DNA of 64,000 bases from Anaeramoeba flamelloides (lineage: Eukaryota > Metamonada > Anaeramoebidae), in NCBI GenBank assembly GCA_027625915.1, contig JANTQA010000063.1, positions 992,001 to 1,056,000 on the forward strand, in the 5' to 3' direction. The position numbers and the translations under genes were made by a program. Below, piece by piece: positions 42,913 to 53,637 of this stretch (the first letter of the stretch is position 1; the number at the start of each line of letters is the position of its first letter). Under the pieces are notes generated by a model that worked only from the letters and a program-made list of their open reading frames with translations, ran no database searches and had not been told where the DNA came from.

Positions 42913-44015
42913 TTAATAACTGATATATTTTACTTGAAAAAACAACACAAAATAAATCCATCAATAAATCATCTAAGATGAAAGTAGTAGGTTTTTATAT
43001 CCTAAATCAAAAGATCTATTATTCAATAAATTAAGAAAGCTGTTAGTTTCAATTATTTTCAACATTTATTGGTAAAGTTCCTCATTGTTAAGATATTATT
43101 TGTTGAAAATTTAGTTGACAGAATATTTATTTTGCTTTTTTAAGAAATATAATTAAAGATCAAAGAATTTATACATATTATCAAATAAAACAATATTATT
43201 GGGAAATCAGACATGAGGTTATATCCCTTTCAGAATATGGAACTTTCATGGTTTATTTTAATTCCAAGGAGGTTTTTTTGGAAAGCTGAATAAAAAATTT
43301 TCAACTTTTATTTTGCAATTGGCTTGATAAAAAACTTTTTCTATAGACCAAAAAAAATCATTAAAATATGAGTGGAAGGCTTTTTAATTTGAGTTATCGT
43401 TGAATGATTTGAAAATAAAATTTTATTCATCAATTCTATGTGGACTTTATATTCATTATTTGATTATTTATTTTAATGATTTTAATACTATCATGTCTAT
43501 AAAGATGAAATTCTGGAAATTTTTTTTTTAATAATTTCAATAACCGATAAAAGTAATTAATATATTATCTAATTATATATTTGAAGGGAATTATTTTTCT
43601 TTTGTATTTATCACATCTTATTTATTTTACATAATCAGAATAAATAAATAAATAAAAGGGAACTAATTTGTAATTTTATTATCAAATAAACATTGTAGAA
43701 TAGTAACAATTAAAATTGTATTCTCAATATTTCGAAATAAATGATTCTCTAATAGACAAGTCTCAAAAATTATTTCTTCATTATTGAAAATTTATTTTGA
43801 TAGATTTATTATTTTTTTTTATTATCAATGATAATTTTCCAGTTGGTTTATAAGGAAGAGGAAACAAGTCTGAATCTTGTGAATTTTAAATACTCACAAA
43901 TTACATATAATAAATCATCGTGTTTTGTTTTAGTTGCTTTGAATTAAAATTAAAAGTAAATTGTAAAAAATATATAAATTCATGAGCCTACTGCCCTACT
44001 CTAAGATATAGTGTC

Positions 44016-44089
44016 TAGGTTTTTTTAATTCAAAATAATTGAGCAAAATCAAAGATTTTACTCCATTCTTTTAAATTAAACAAAACCTA
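44016..44089. repeat. Hairpin mini-element, family K
   Basis: Left arm TAGGTTTTTTTAATTCAAAA ... GCAAAATC, loop AAA, right arm GATTTTACTCC ... AATTAAACAAAACCTA. Flanked by GTGTC on the left and ACGACAG on the right. Confidence 0.78.
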
Positions 44090-44191
44090 ACGACAGTGGA
44101 ATACCAATTATTAATCACGGATTGTAAAATTTTTATTTATAATCGAAAATCTTTCTATCAGGTTTTTGCTTCTCTGTGTATTCTGGGGATG

Positions 44192-44300
44192 TGTCGTCAA
44201 GTGCCGTAAAGTGCCTAGGTTTTTTTTTTTTCTTTTTGGAATGTAAAGAAAATTAAATAAATTTTCTTTACATTTCAAAAAGCAAAAAAAAAACCTAACG
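44192..44300. repeat. Hairpin mini-element, family K, with GTGCC flank
   Basis: Flank GTGTCGTCAAGTGCCGTAAA and GTGCC, then CTAGGTTTTTTTTTTTTCTT, GGAATGTAAAGAAAATT paired with AATTTTCTTTACATTTC and AAAAAAAACCTAACG. Confidence 0.78.
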
Positions 44301-44383
44301 ACGCTTTTTTTTGATTTGGAAAACCAAAAGAAAATTTCGGAAATTTTACTTTTTATTTCTCAAATTAAAAAAAGTTAACAACA

Positions 44384-44452
44384 GTTTCCCAGAATTAGAA
44401 AGAATTTAGTAAAATCAAGGATTTTACTTAATTCTTTCAAATCCTAGAAAAC
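44384..44452. repeat. Hairpin mini-element, family K
   Basis: Left arm GTTTCCCAGAATTAGAAAG ... TAGTAAAATC, loop AAG, right arm GATTTTACTTAATTCTTTC ... CCTAGAAAAC: a 33 bp imperfect stem with a 3 nt loop. Close in sequence to the member at 5458. Confidence 0.78.
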
Positions 44453-44652
44453 CTAAAGACAGCGGATAGTTTCTATTTGGTCATGAAAATGATAATATTA
44501 TTATTATATATATATTAATTATTTTTCTGCTTCTCTTTTTTTTTATTGGATAAATTTTATTTAATTGCTCCTTTCATTAAATAAATAAATAAATTAATTA
44601 ATTAAAATTATTTTCAAAAAATAAAAAGGTAAATTTAATTGGGTAATAATAG

Positions 44653-45884
44653 ATGTTTTGGTGATAACATGATTAAATCACAATAAAGTTACAAAAATCA
44701 CTATAATTTCCATCAAATCACGATAATATCAGAAAATCGCGATATTCAATATTACCGCGATAATATAATAAATCACGATAATTCTATAAAATCTCGATAA
44801 ATGCCAAAATATCACGATTAAAAAGTAATCGCGGTATAATAGTTGATGGGTTTTTGGGTTAATTGAGAAATATTTTAAAAAAAAAAAGTTTTTTGATCAA
44901 AAAACAGTTAAGGTGAAAAAAAGTCATTCTTTGCAAAAACAACAAAAAAGATACTTGATCCAATCAAGGATCAGATCCAAGAGTTTTATTGTGTTTTTCT
45001 TTTTATTTGGTTGACAAATCTATCGGATCCTTTAAGATCAACAACAAGAAGAACTAAAGAGAAATAAATATTTTTTTAGTTAATCGTGGTGTTCTAAATT
45101 GAGTTGAATAAAAGACCTTCTAAAATAACCAACCCTTTGTCCGTTCTTTAAAGAATGTGTTCTTGGGTTAAAAGATTTTCAATATTCTCCGAAAGCTAAA
45201 AGGGGTAGGTAAACTTTTCATTAGCTTTCACAACATTCTTTTCAGAAGATGATCACCAATTATTAAGATTTTTTATAGATTTGTCGTCTTGTTCTTTTTC
45301 TTCTTTGAGCATCTTTGTATTGGACAGAAAACACAATTAGAGGTTAGAGGTTATTGTTTGATCGATCACCAATAAGAAGGAAAATTATTCTTTATTCTTT
45401 TTTGCTATTTAAAATTGTGAATGTAACAACCCCATTGTAAGAAAACACATCTATCTTATATTCAATTATATTGTTGGAATGGGTAGTATTAGTTTGATCA
45501 TAAAATTGGTTTGAGATTTGATATTTTGTTAGAAAAAAAAAATGAAAAGAAAACAATTTTTTTCCAGAACAAACCAAACTCATGGCATTTACAAAAACTT
45601 GATGTCTTTCAAAACTTTCAAACACTTGAAGACAGTTCACAACCCTTACAAACACTTTCAAACATTTATGGAAGGTGAAAGTGCTGTAAAAGTCTCAAGG
45701 TGTTGTAAAAGTCAAGAGATTTTTTTAAGGTAATCTCAAAAAAATAATTTTTCATTTTTTCGCGATAATATGAATATCGCGATAATGTTGAATATCGCGA
45801 TAAAGTTGGACTAATCACGATTTTTAATATTATCGCGATTTTATTGTTAATATCATGATAATATATGTTATCATCAAAACCTCT
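44653..45884. mobile_element. Foldback element I with iterated ATCGCGATA motif
   Basis: About 1.2 kb with inverted ends TGTTTTGGTGATAACAT / TATGTTATCATCAAAACCTC. Inside each end is a cluster of a short iterated palindrome, ATCGCGATAAT or ATCACGATAAT (44690-44830 and 45755-45850). Repeated subterminal motifs like this serve as transposase binding sites in several DNA transposon groups. No transposase is visible in the 0.9 kb interior, which has coding-like stretches near 44930-45065 only. Confidence 0.7.
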
Positions 45885-45999
45885 AATTTTTGAAATGGGA
45901 TTTAGTAAAAAATTTTTACATTTTTATTGACTATATTTTTTTCAAAATGAAAAAAAAAATAAAATAAAATAAAAAATAAAAAGTTTAGATAGTAACAAA

Positions 46000-46127
46000 G
46001 CCGTTTTAAAAAAAGTGTGATCAAAAAGTTTTTAATTGTTTCCAAAAAATAGATATATTGGGATCTGTCACTCTGTTTATGGATACTTTTGAAAAAAAAT
46101 TTTTGACACACTTTTACAAAATAATTC
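46000..46127. mobile_element. Family J mini-element, copy 2
   Basis: 128 bp with ends GCCGTTTTAAAAAAAGTGTG and CACACTTTTACAAAATAATT, 30 bp downstream of the RCC1-BTB stop codon. Related to 32257-32407. Confidence 0.55.
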
Positions 46128-46156
46128 CAAACAAGGATAATATATTTCAAAGCATT

Positions 46157-48040
46157 TTAATTAATAATACAATCGCTAGTTTTTTTCTCATTTTTATCAA
46201 ATTTCTTTTTAATGTCTTCTATTGAAAGGTTTGTTGATTTTTGAATATAATTTTGACAAATTGTGGGTAAATCGGAATAAAAATTTAATTGGTAAAATTC
46301 CACTGCTTCTAATAATTCTTGTGCAACCAATATTCTCGATTTCTTGGGTATTTGTAAGAAATCAACCTTACCCGTGTATAAATATTCGATTAGATGATAT
46401 AATGTGTAAAAAGACCTACCGGAATAATCGGACACGTGATCAATTTGTTGATTCATTGAAAGAAACATTGAACGGAATAAATTACTTCTACAAAATAAAA
46501 TTAAAGAATGGGCTTTAATTTTTTTCTCGTTTTCGGCAATTATGGTAAAATCCATTGTTTCTTTTTGATCGTATAATTTTTCCAAATCTGAATGAATTGT
46601 ATTTTGGATATTTAATTGGATATTTAATAACTTGAAGATTTTTTTCAGGATTTTAATGTTCATTTCATCATAATAGACCCAATTTAAAAATTTTATCAAA
46701 TCTAATTTTGTAAATTTTTTATTTTTATTAATTTTATTATTATTATTAATGGTTTGTTTATTTTCAAAAATTAAAATTAGCTTTTCAAAGTCAACATTTG
46801 GAATTCTGGTTTCAATCCAAAATTGGTGAACGGGGATGTCTTTGATTTTTAAATTGGTGTACTGTTTCTTTTCAAACAAATTGTAGAAATCGTTTATGAT
46901 GGGATCGTTATTGATAAATAATTTACAATTATTCCGATTAGTAAAGATAATTCGTTTACAAAATTGCCCAACGTGCAATTGGAATTCTTTAATTGGGTAA
47001 ACATTACAGCTATGTAAATTGGTTTCATTTTTGTTTTCATTTTTATTTCGAGATCCAAAATTTGAAAAGACATTTTGAGAATTGTCCCGAAATATTTTCC
47101 CGATAAGATACATTTTATTAAAATTATCTATTGCCAATACAATATCGGATCCACCACTGATAAACTTGATTTTGGTGTTCGTTTCATTGTCTTGAGGGAA
47201 ATTGATTAATTCAAAGGTCAGTGTTTCGTTATCAAAGCCATTAAAGTACTCTGAGCCCGCCGAATAAACGGATCCTTTTTCTGTTAATAGAAAGCTACAA
47301 TTGCTTGTTAGCACGATATTGAAGATTTCACTATCGACAAAGTATTCAATTTCCTTTGGCTTTTGAACAAAGGCACGATTCACTCCGCCATTTGCTAACT
47401 GGCCATTACAATTATTCCCCCATCCAAGCAAAATCCCTGATCGATCCAAAACAAAATAGTGCATACTGTTTTGTGATGCATATATTTCTTGCACATCGGT
47501 TAAAAATGATCGTGGTCTTTCATAATCACACTCAATGCCAAACTTTTTGGTGGAATCAAATTGCACCATACCAAACAGATAAAGTTTGTGGCTTTTTGTG
47601 ATCACAAACGAACAATACGTCCCGCATTCGATTTTAATTGCTTGGTTTTTCTTTTTTTGAAATTTGTTGATCATTTGCGGAGTGTTATATAACCCAAGAG
47701 AGCCAACCGTTCCCAATTGCGAATAACGGAACCCATCAACTGACCCGTCAGACCAAGAATAAACGTTTCCTTTCATCGCTAAGGCCAAGAAATGATGCCT
47801 ACCAGAGCTAATGGAAACAATTTTTTCATCAACCCGAATTGTCCTGAATTTGCCCAAGGCTGTCTCACTGAACAATTGCCCTTTTCGACTTAAAAATAAT
47901 GTTTGTGTCCGACTCTTCGTGCAGTCAATTATGGAATACTCATGTTCGTTAATTTCAGACTGAAACAGATCTGTCTGGCTTTGTTCGAAATTAATCCCAC
48001 TATTTGTGCCCTGAAATCGTAGTTTGTGAAATTGTTGCAT
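46157..48040 (-). CDS. RCC1-repeat and BTB-domain protein
   Basis: Single exon, 627 aa. Residues about 40-330 form an RCC1-like beta-propeller with repeats such as VSISSGRHHFLALAMKGNVY, IKIECGTYCSFVITKSHKLY and SMHYFVLDRSGILLGWGNNC. Two BTB domains follow: a divergent one (about 390-480; KIKDIPVHQFWIETRIP, then LIKFLNWVYYDEMN) and a canonical one (about 495-600; DFTIIAENEKKIKAHSLILF, CRSNLFRSMF, YHLIEYLYTGKVDFLQI). The domain order is like animal RCBTB and LZTR1-type proteins. BTB domains commonly dimerise and recruit Cullin-3, so a substrate adaptor for ubiquitin ligation is a fair inference. RCC1 here need not act on Ran: no chromatin tail is present. The start MQQFHKLRF is the first ATG in the frame. 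Confidence 0.92.
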   Translation of the reverse strand: MQQFHKLRFQGTNSGINFEQSQTDLFQSEINEHEYSIIDCTKSRTQTLFLSRKGQLFSETALGKFRTIRVDEKIVSISSGRHHFLALAMKGNVYSWSDGSVDGFRYSQLGTVGSLGLYNTPQMINKFQKKKNQAIKIECGTYCSFVITKSHKLYLFGMVQFDSTKKFGIECDYERPRSFLTDVQEIYASQNSMHYFVLDRSGILLGWGNNCNGQLANGGVNRAFVQKPKEIEYFVDSEIFNIVLTSNCSFLLTEKGSVYSAGSEYFNGFDNETLTFELINFPQDNETNTKIKFISGGSDIVLAIDNFNKMYLIGKIFRDNSQNVFSNFGSRNKNENKNETNLHSCNVYPIKEFQLHVGQFCKRIIFTNRNNCKLFINNDPIINDFYNLFEKKQYTNLKIKDIPVHQFWIETRIPNVDFEKLILIFENKQTINNNNKINKNKKFTKLDLIKFLNWVYYDEMNIKILKKIFKLLNIQLNIQNTIHSDLEKLYDQKETMDFTIIAENEKKIKAHSLILFCRSNLFRSMFLSMNQQIDHVSDYSGRSFYTLYHLIEYLYTGKVDFLQIPKKSRILVAQELLEAVEFYQLNFYSDLPTICQNYIQKSTNLSIEDIKKKFDKNEKKTSDCIIN

Positions 48041-48797
48041 TAAAAATTAAACAGTTTTGTGATTCGAAGAGACTTTAATTGTTTGTTTAGCTTTTTAGGG
48101 TGTGACGATTTAAAAAAAATGTTGAGATAAAAAATGATAAATATAATTGTTTTTTTAACTGAGAAGTAATCAATTTCTTCGAATTGAATAGAAGTTTATT
48201 TTAATTTCAATATGACTTTCTAAGGTAATTTCAAGAAATTTAAAGTTTCAATATTCAAGATTTGATTTTTTTTTTGAAAATACTTGTTTTTTGAAAAATA
48301 AATCTGAACATTAGTAAGATCGAAGAGAGTTTCGTTTTTCAGACCTTACACAGTTTCTTAAAACAAGACACATTTTTGTTGGTTGGTTATTGCTTAAATT
48401 TGAAATTTGACTGAATGCAGTTCATTTTTTAAAGCCTGACACGATCGATAAAAAAATTTTAGGAAAAAACAATAAAAGATTTGCTAATTTTTTAATTTTT
48501 AATAATCTTCGTTCACCAGAAAAACACTATTGGTTAAATAAGAGATCTTTGATTATAAATTATTTTTAAAGATATTTTCTAATTATTTTGAAAAAACCAA
48601 TTTTCGATTTCTAATTTTTTTCAATATAATAGTATAAAATATGAAAACAATTTTTTACATCATTAAGAGGTTATTATAATATCTTTCAAAAGCATTTTAA
48701 ATCTGATGAATATCTTTCAAATGGGTAATCAATTATTTTGACTATTAAAGAATTATTTATTGATTTAAATTGAAAAAAATATTTTTTCTTTGATTTT

Positions 48798-48910
48798 CCG
48801 TTAGGTTTTTTTTAATTTTTGAAATAACCGAAAATTTAAATACATTTTCTGTTCATTTCAAAAATCAAATAAAAACCTAGGCACTTGACGATATTCTACA
48901 GGCACTTTCA
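48798..48910. repeat. Hairpin mini-element, family K, inverted, with GGCAC flank
   Basis: Left arm CCGTTAGGTTTTTTTTAATT ... ACCGAAAATTT, right arm ATTTTCTGTTCATTTC ... AAAAACCTAG, followed by GCACTTGACG and GGCACTTT, the reverse complement of the GTGCC flanks at 31190 and 44192. Confidence 0.78.
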
Positions 48911-49039
48911 ATATTTATCATCAGTTATTTTTTTTTCCTTATTTGAGTTTTTTTATATGAGAAGAGTATTTTCAAGGTTTTTAGTTATTATCTCTTTAAA
49001 TAAATATCCTACAGTTGAATTTAACAAAATTTCATTGTC

Positions 49040-49190
49040 ACACCCATTTTGAATTTTTTACCCCAAAAATAGTCTTTTTTTTCTAGAATAGGACATTTAA
49101 AAATCGTAGTACTATTAACAACAATAAATACAACAGTGTCAAAATTTTAAAAGAACTGAAATGTTTTTTATATTGTAAATAAACTCGATT
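49040..49190 (-). repeat. Dispersed repeat L, copy 2
   Basis: Reverse-complement relative of 32530-32690, at about 70% identity. Confidence 0.5.
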
Positions 49191-49295
49191 ATAGGTGATG
49201 AAATGGTAATTAAAGGTTTTATCTCTTTTAAAATTTTGATTTTTATTGTTTTATACTAGTGAAGGAAATGTTTTTTTATTTTTTTAGATTTTTAC

Positions 49296-49418
49296 AGGAT
49301 TAAAGTCAACGACTGATAACTCTAAAATTAAAGTATGTTGTAATTGGTTGTATAAATTATAAGTAATATATTGTTCAAAAGTCTCTAAAAATTTGATTCA
49401 CGGGGTAGTAATATTTTA
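49296..49418 (+). repeat. Dispersed repeat M, copy 2
   Basis: Relative of 36520-36645, ending at the TA where B2 is inserted. Confidence 0.5.
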
Positions 49419-49613
49419 CAGTCAATTCCACTTTTTAGGCAGAAACTTCCAACTAAAATTAAGGCTCAAAAACATTCCAAATTGAGATACAAAATTCGGA
49501 TTCAAGTCAAATAATTTGTAAAAAAAAAATTCAAAATAATGTATCTTAATTTGAGATTTTTTTGTATCTTAAATTTCGTTGGAAAGTTTGTGTCTTAAAA
49601 GTGGAACTCATTG
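49419..49613. mobile_element. MITE family B, copy 2
   Basis: 195 bp, TA on both sides, ends CAGTCAATTCCACTTTTTAG and TTAAAAGTGGAACTCATTG. Uninterrupted form of B1. Confidence 0.85.
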
Positions 49614-52211
49614 TAGCTCTTGTAAATTAAAAGTTATCCTCATATTAAAAAAAAATGAAATTCAAAGTTATTTTCTGGGTTAAATCATAAACCTAAGTAT
49701 AGAAAGTTGAAAAATATTTGTGGTTATTTGAATCAATTTGTTAAAATAAGTAATAGTTTTTTCCTGAATGGGTGGGATTTATATTATACATAAATTAAAA
49801 TATATTTCAAATTCTCTTAATAATGAGTCAAATAGTATGATTTTTTTTTATGGTGAAGTCGTGGTGATATTTGATAAAAAAATAAGAAATTTAAAAAAAA
49901 CGAAATAAATTCTTTTTTTATTTTTTTTTATTCAATCTGTTTGATTAAAGCTAGAGGAAGTTAGAATTATGAATAGAAGTTTAAAAAGAAATTATCTCAA
50001 CTAAAATAAAACAATTCTAATCTCGAATAAAACATTTTTAAATTCTTATTTTCATTGCCCTTTTAAAATACCAAAATAAATTATATGTATTAACTCAAAT
50101 AAAATTAAAATGTACCTTTTTTCTAAAAATTAACAGTTTGGATTATATCGTGCTAAAATTCACATTTCTTCAATTCTTCAGTCTCTTACTCTTTAAATAT
50201 TTAGAGAAAATTTTCAAACAATTCAACATATAAAATAAAAAATGAAATATTGAATTTGAAAAAATAAATAATACTCTTAGTCGATAGAGTATTTCTTAAG
50301 AAGGATATTTTTTAAAAATAAATAACCAATATAAATATTCCTATATAATTTTTAATTTTTTTTTCATTTTTTTATCTGCTTTTCTTTTAAAAAATTATAA
50401 TTTTATTAAACTTGTGAATATATTTATTATTCACTTGATATTAACAAAGAAAATGAATATATTTTTTTTAATATTTTTAAAGTTATTATTATTTTTTTAA
50501 TATATTTGCTATCTATTTTTTTAAAAAATATTAACTTTTTCTTTGTAAAATAAAAGTAGATAATTTTAGATAATTCTAGATAAGAAAGTGATTAGTTCTC
50601 TTAACAGTTTAAGATAATATTTTAGTTTTTGTGGAAATATTTTCGAAATTATTGTATTATTAGTTCAATTTTGATCAGTTTTTGTTCTTCTTATTTCCAA
50701 TTTAGTCGATAAGTAGTATTTTACAAATAAATTTGATTTTAAAAATATTATTTAAATTTATTTTCATAAACTTATACATATTTCTTTGTGATTTTTTTTC
50801 TTGGGAATAATTATATTAAAAAAAATTTCAATTTTAAATCATTAAAACAAATATTCGGGTCCAAGGTATCAAAAAAAAAAATTTTTCAAAAAAAAAATAA
50901 TAATAAATGAGCCCTTAATTTGTAGAATGTTTGATAATTAAAAATACCCATTTTTTCATTTACAAACAAATAAGAAATACAAACATTGGATTTTTCTATT
51001 TTATTTGAAAAAGAAATATTATTTTTAAAATATAAATTATTATTTGTCTTTTTTTTTTTTTAGTTTTAAAAAAAGTTAAGAATAAATAATTTATCATTTA
51101 TAGGAGGTGTTTGAAAGTAGAGAAAAAAACCAAATTTCAAATATCTTAACAAAAAAATAATAATAAAAATATTTTTTTTACTTTGCTAAGTCAAGAAATC
51201 TTAGTACAATGTTCAGAAATAGTTAGCTGTTAAGAACATATATAATAGATGCAGTGTTTATTTCTTGGTATTTTTTGGGTATTTTTTAAAAGGGTAAATA
51301 GATCTCATTGAATAGACAGAATATCTATGTCAGTCTCTATAAATATAAACCAAGTTTTATCTCCAACGATTAATGTAAAATTTAACTTCAATGTTTTTAT
51401 AGACTCCATTGGAAGAAAAAGATCCTTTGAAAAACAATTCTTCAAATTACATATAAAAAAATAACAAAATAATAAATTAGTTTTTTTTTACCTTGGTTTT
51501 GTTTATTTGTTTTGTGTAGAGTTTGATCACAAGTTCAAAAAATAAATCGTATCTCATATTTTTTCTTTTGTTCAAAAATCGCCTTTTATATAATTCTTGG
51601 GTTTGAATTCCCTTCCAGACTCAAAATAAAAATACTGTATTAGTGCTAATATTATAAGTATAATCATTCTTCGAACCCCTCAATATCATTATATATCACT
51701 TCGAACATTATCAAATTTCTCATTCTTCCAGACCAAAATCATATTTTAACAAGGATATTATATCATTTCAAAACAAAAAACACAGATATAAGAATATTTT
51801 TTAAAAAAATGGGGAAAATCATGATTTAAAAAGGAATTTTGATTATAAAAATGTTTATTAGTAGTTTTAAAACAAAGTTTTCAAAGTCTATCTTGATAAT
51901 TTCTGAGATAAAAATGCAATAAACAAAATTGAAAAAATAATAACTTTTGGGAGTTCTAAATAAGAATTATTAAATAACCACTAGTATATAAATTATTTGG
52001 GTTCTATCTTTTTATTTTTAAAAGAAATTAAAGAAAAATTCCAATTTTTAATGTTTCAGAGTGATTCATAGTAAAAAATGAAATAAATTATTTTAGTAAT
52101 GATATTTATAAATAGATTTTAGCTCCACATGAACTATTAAGTAATAATATCTTGAATATATAATTATAATAAATTTAATTGTCTGTGTATCTCTTTTGAC
52201 ACTTATTCACT

Positions 52212-52769
52212 CATGTTTACAATCCCTAAAATTTGAAAAAAAGATTATTTTGTATTATTCATGTTTATTAATTAGGTTTGTATCTGAACGATCTTGGACT
52301 ACGTAAAGGTTTTAATTTTTGTTAAAAGGGAAATCTTTCTTTTTTTTTTTTTTTCAGAAATCTAAATTGAAGAATGTGATACTAATGGATTGGAAGACAA
52401 ATTATAAAGAACTGTGATTTGTAGGATATCAATTGAAATTTTTCATTAACTTTTTATTGTATTTGGATCTTTTAAAAAATTTAAAATTTTTATTTTATAA
52501 TAGCTAATTGAGTAAAAGGGTTATAAATATTTCAATTGATAACACAAAAAATCTTAATTTATTATAAATATCTTCCAGTCTATTAATCTTAAATTCAACA
52601 ATTCGGATTTCTGAAAAAAAAAAAAAAAGGATAAATTGACAACAATTGCCTTTTTGAACCACTATTAAAACCTTTACTTAATACAACATCGTTCAGATAC
52701 GAACCTAATTAATAATTACACCACATAGTAGAATATAATCTGTTTTTCAAATTATTGGGATTCTAAACC
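52212..52769. mobile_element. MITE family F, copy 2
   Basis: About 558 bp with ends GTTTACAATCCCTAAAATTT and GGGATTCTAAACC, TTAA kept on the right (52770-52773) but lost on the left. More diverged than F1; the arms still share AGGTTTTAAT...TTGTTAAAAGG. Confidence 0.75.
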
Positions 52770-53022
52770 TTAAAATAAAAAAATGCTCTGGTTATAGAAA
52801 TAAACCATAAAAATATGTAAAATACCTTATAATATTCGATACAAACTAAAAATAAGAAATTAGTCTAGAATTAATTTTGTTCAACTATTGTTAATTTAAG
52901 AAATAAGTCTAACTTCATTTTTGTTGATAAAATCATTTTTGTGGTTCAAAAAAATTGGAAATAAACTTTTTATTTTTTGTAATAATTTTTTTTTTAGTTT
53001 TTGATATTTTCTCTCAAGCAAT

Positions 53023-53637
53023 ATGTCTGACCAACTTTTGAATTCAATTTTCAAACTAAAATTTGAATCGAAGATGCTTCATAAGCAGTCGATAAAAAAA
53101 GAAAAAGAGATGGAAAGGATCAAAAAAAAACAAGTATCACGTGCAATTAAGGAAGGGAATCTTGAAAAGGCAAGAATTTATTCAGAAATGGCTATTAGGA
53201 GACACAAAGAATCGATTCAGTATTTAAAAATGTCTTCCAAATTGGATCAGGTCCGTTTAAAATTAGAGCAGCAACAGGCCTTATCGAAAATTTCTAAAAG
53301 CATGAAGAATGTTACAAAGATACTTGGGAAGGAATTAAAGGGATCCTTAAATTTGATGCAAATGGGGAAAATTTTAGAAAAAGTTGAAAGTAAAATGGAC
53401 GATCTTGAAATTATGGACGAAACAATGCAAGAAATCCTGAAAGGATCAGAAACAGTTGCGTCTTCAAATGAAGTAGAAGATTTAATCCAGCAATTCCAAG
53501 ATGAAAAAGAAATTAACCAAGTAGATCAACTTACAGATCAACTCTTAAACCTGCCTTCATTAGACGGTGTCCCTGAATTGGTCACTGAGAAGGTTAAACC
53601 CACAAAGACAAGACAAAAAGAATCTTTAAAAAATTAA
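53023..53637 (+). CDS. CHMP1: ESCRT-III subunit CHMP1 (Did2/Vps46)
   Basis: An ESCRT-III filament protein that regulates Vps4 and late steps of membrane scission at endosomes and in cytokinesis. One exon, 204 aa (human CHMP1A/B 196-199 aa). The basic helices 1-2 are clear: LLNSIFKLKFESKMLHKQSI, KKEKEMERIKKKQVSRAIKE, EKARIYSEMAIRRHKESIQY, LKMSSKLDQVRLKLE, matching the CHMP1 signature FQLKFTAKQL...ARVYAENAIR...WLRMASRVDAV. The acidic half has KVESKMDDLEIMDETMQEIL. Odd: the family's terminal MIM1 helix (L-x-x-R-L-x-x-L near the last residue), which binds Vps4 MIT, is not evident; the protein ends TEKVKPTKTRQKESLKN. The ATG lies 25 nt after a poly-T/AG that could be a 5' UTR acceptor. Confidence 0.93.
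   Translation: MSDQLLNSIFKLKFESKMLHKQSIKKEKEMERIKKKQVSRAIKEGNLEKARIYSEMAIRRHKESIQYLKMSSKLDQVRLKLEQQQALSKISKSMKNVTKILGKELKGSLNLMQMGKILEKVESKMDDLEIMDETMQEILKGSETVASSNEVEDLIQQFQDEKEINQVDQLTDQLLNLPSLDGVPELVTEKVKPTKTRQKESLKN

Larger units (their letters stand above)
41992..46156. other. Intergenic region with F1, hairpins, element I and J2
   Basis: 4.2 kb. Defined contents are F1 (42390-42912), a cluster of hairpin elements (44016-44452), element I (44653-45884) and J2 (46000-46127). Segment 42920-43990 is A/T-rich with no recognisable gene. Confidence 0.55.
48041..53022. other. Intergenic region with hairpin K, repeats L and M, B2 and F2
   Basis: 5 kb, divergent promoter space between the RCC1-BTB gene (-) and CHMP1 (+). 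It holds a hairpin element (48798-48884), repeat L copy 2 (49040-49190), repeat M copy 2 (49296-49418), B2 and F2. Segments 48050-48780 and 49620-52200 are A/T-rich and I see no genes in them. Confidence 0.55.

Noticed and set aside
51575-51615. ATCGCCTTTTATA, reminiscent of the U5 snRNA loop 1 (CGCCTTTTAC)
   Set aside because: The sequences on either side do not form the loop 1 stem and no Sm site or other U5 helix is recognisable.
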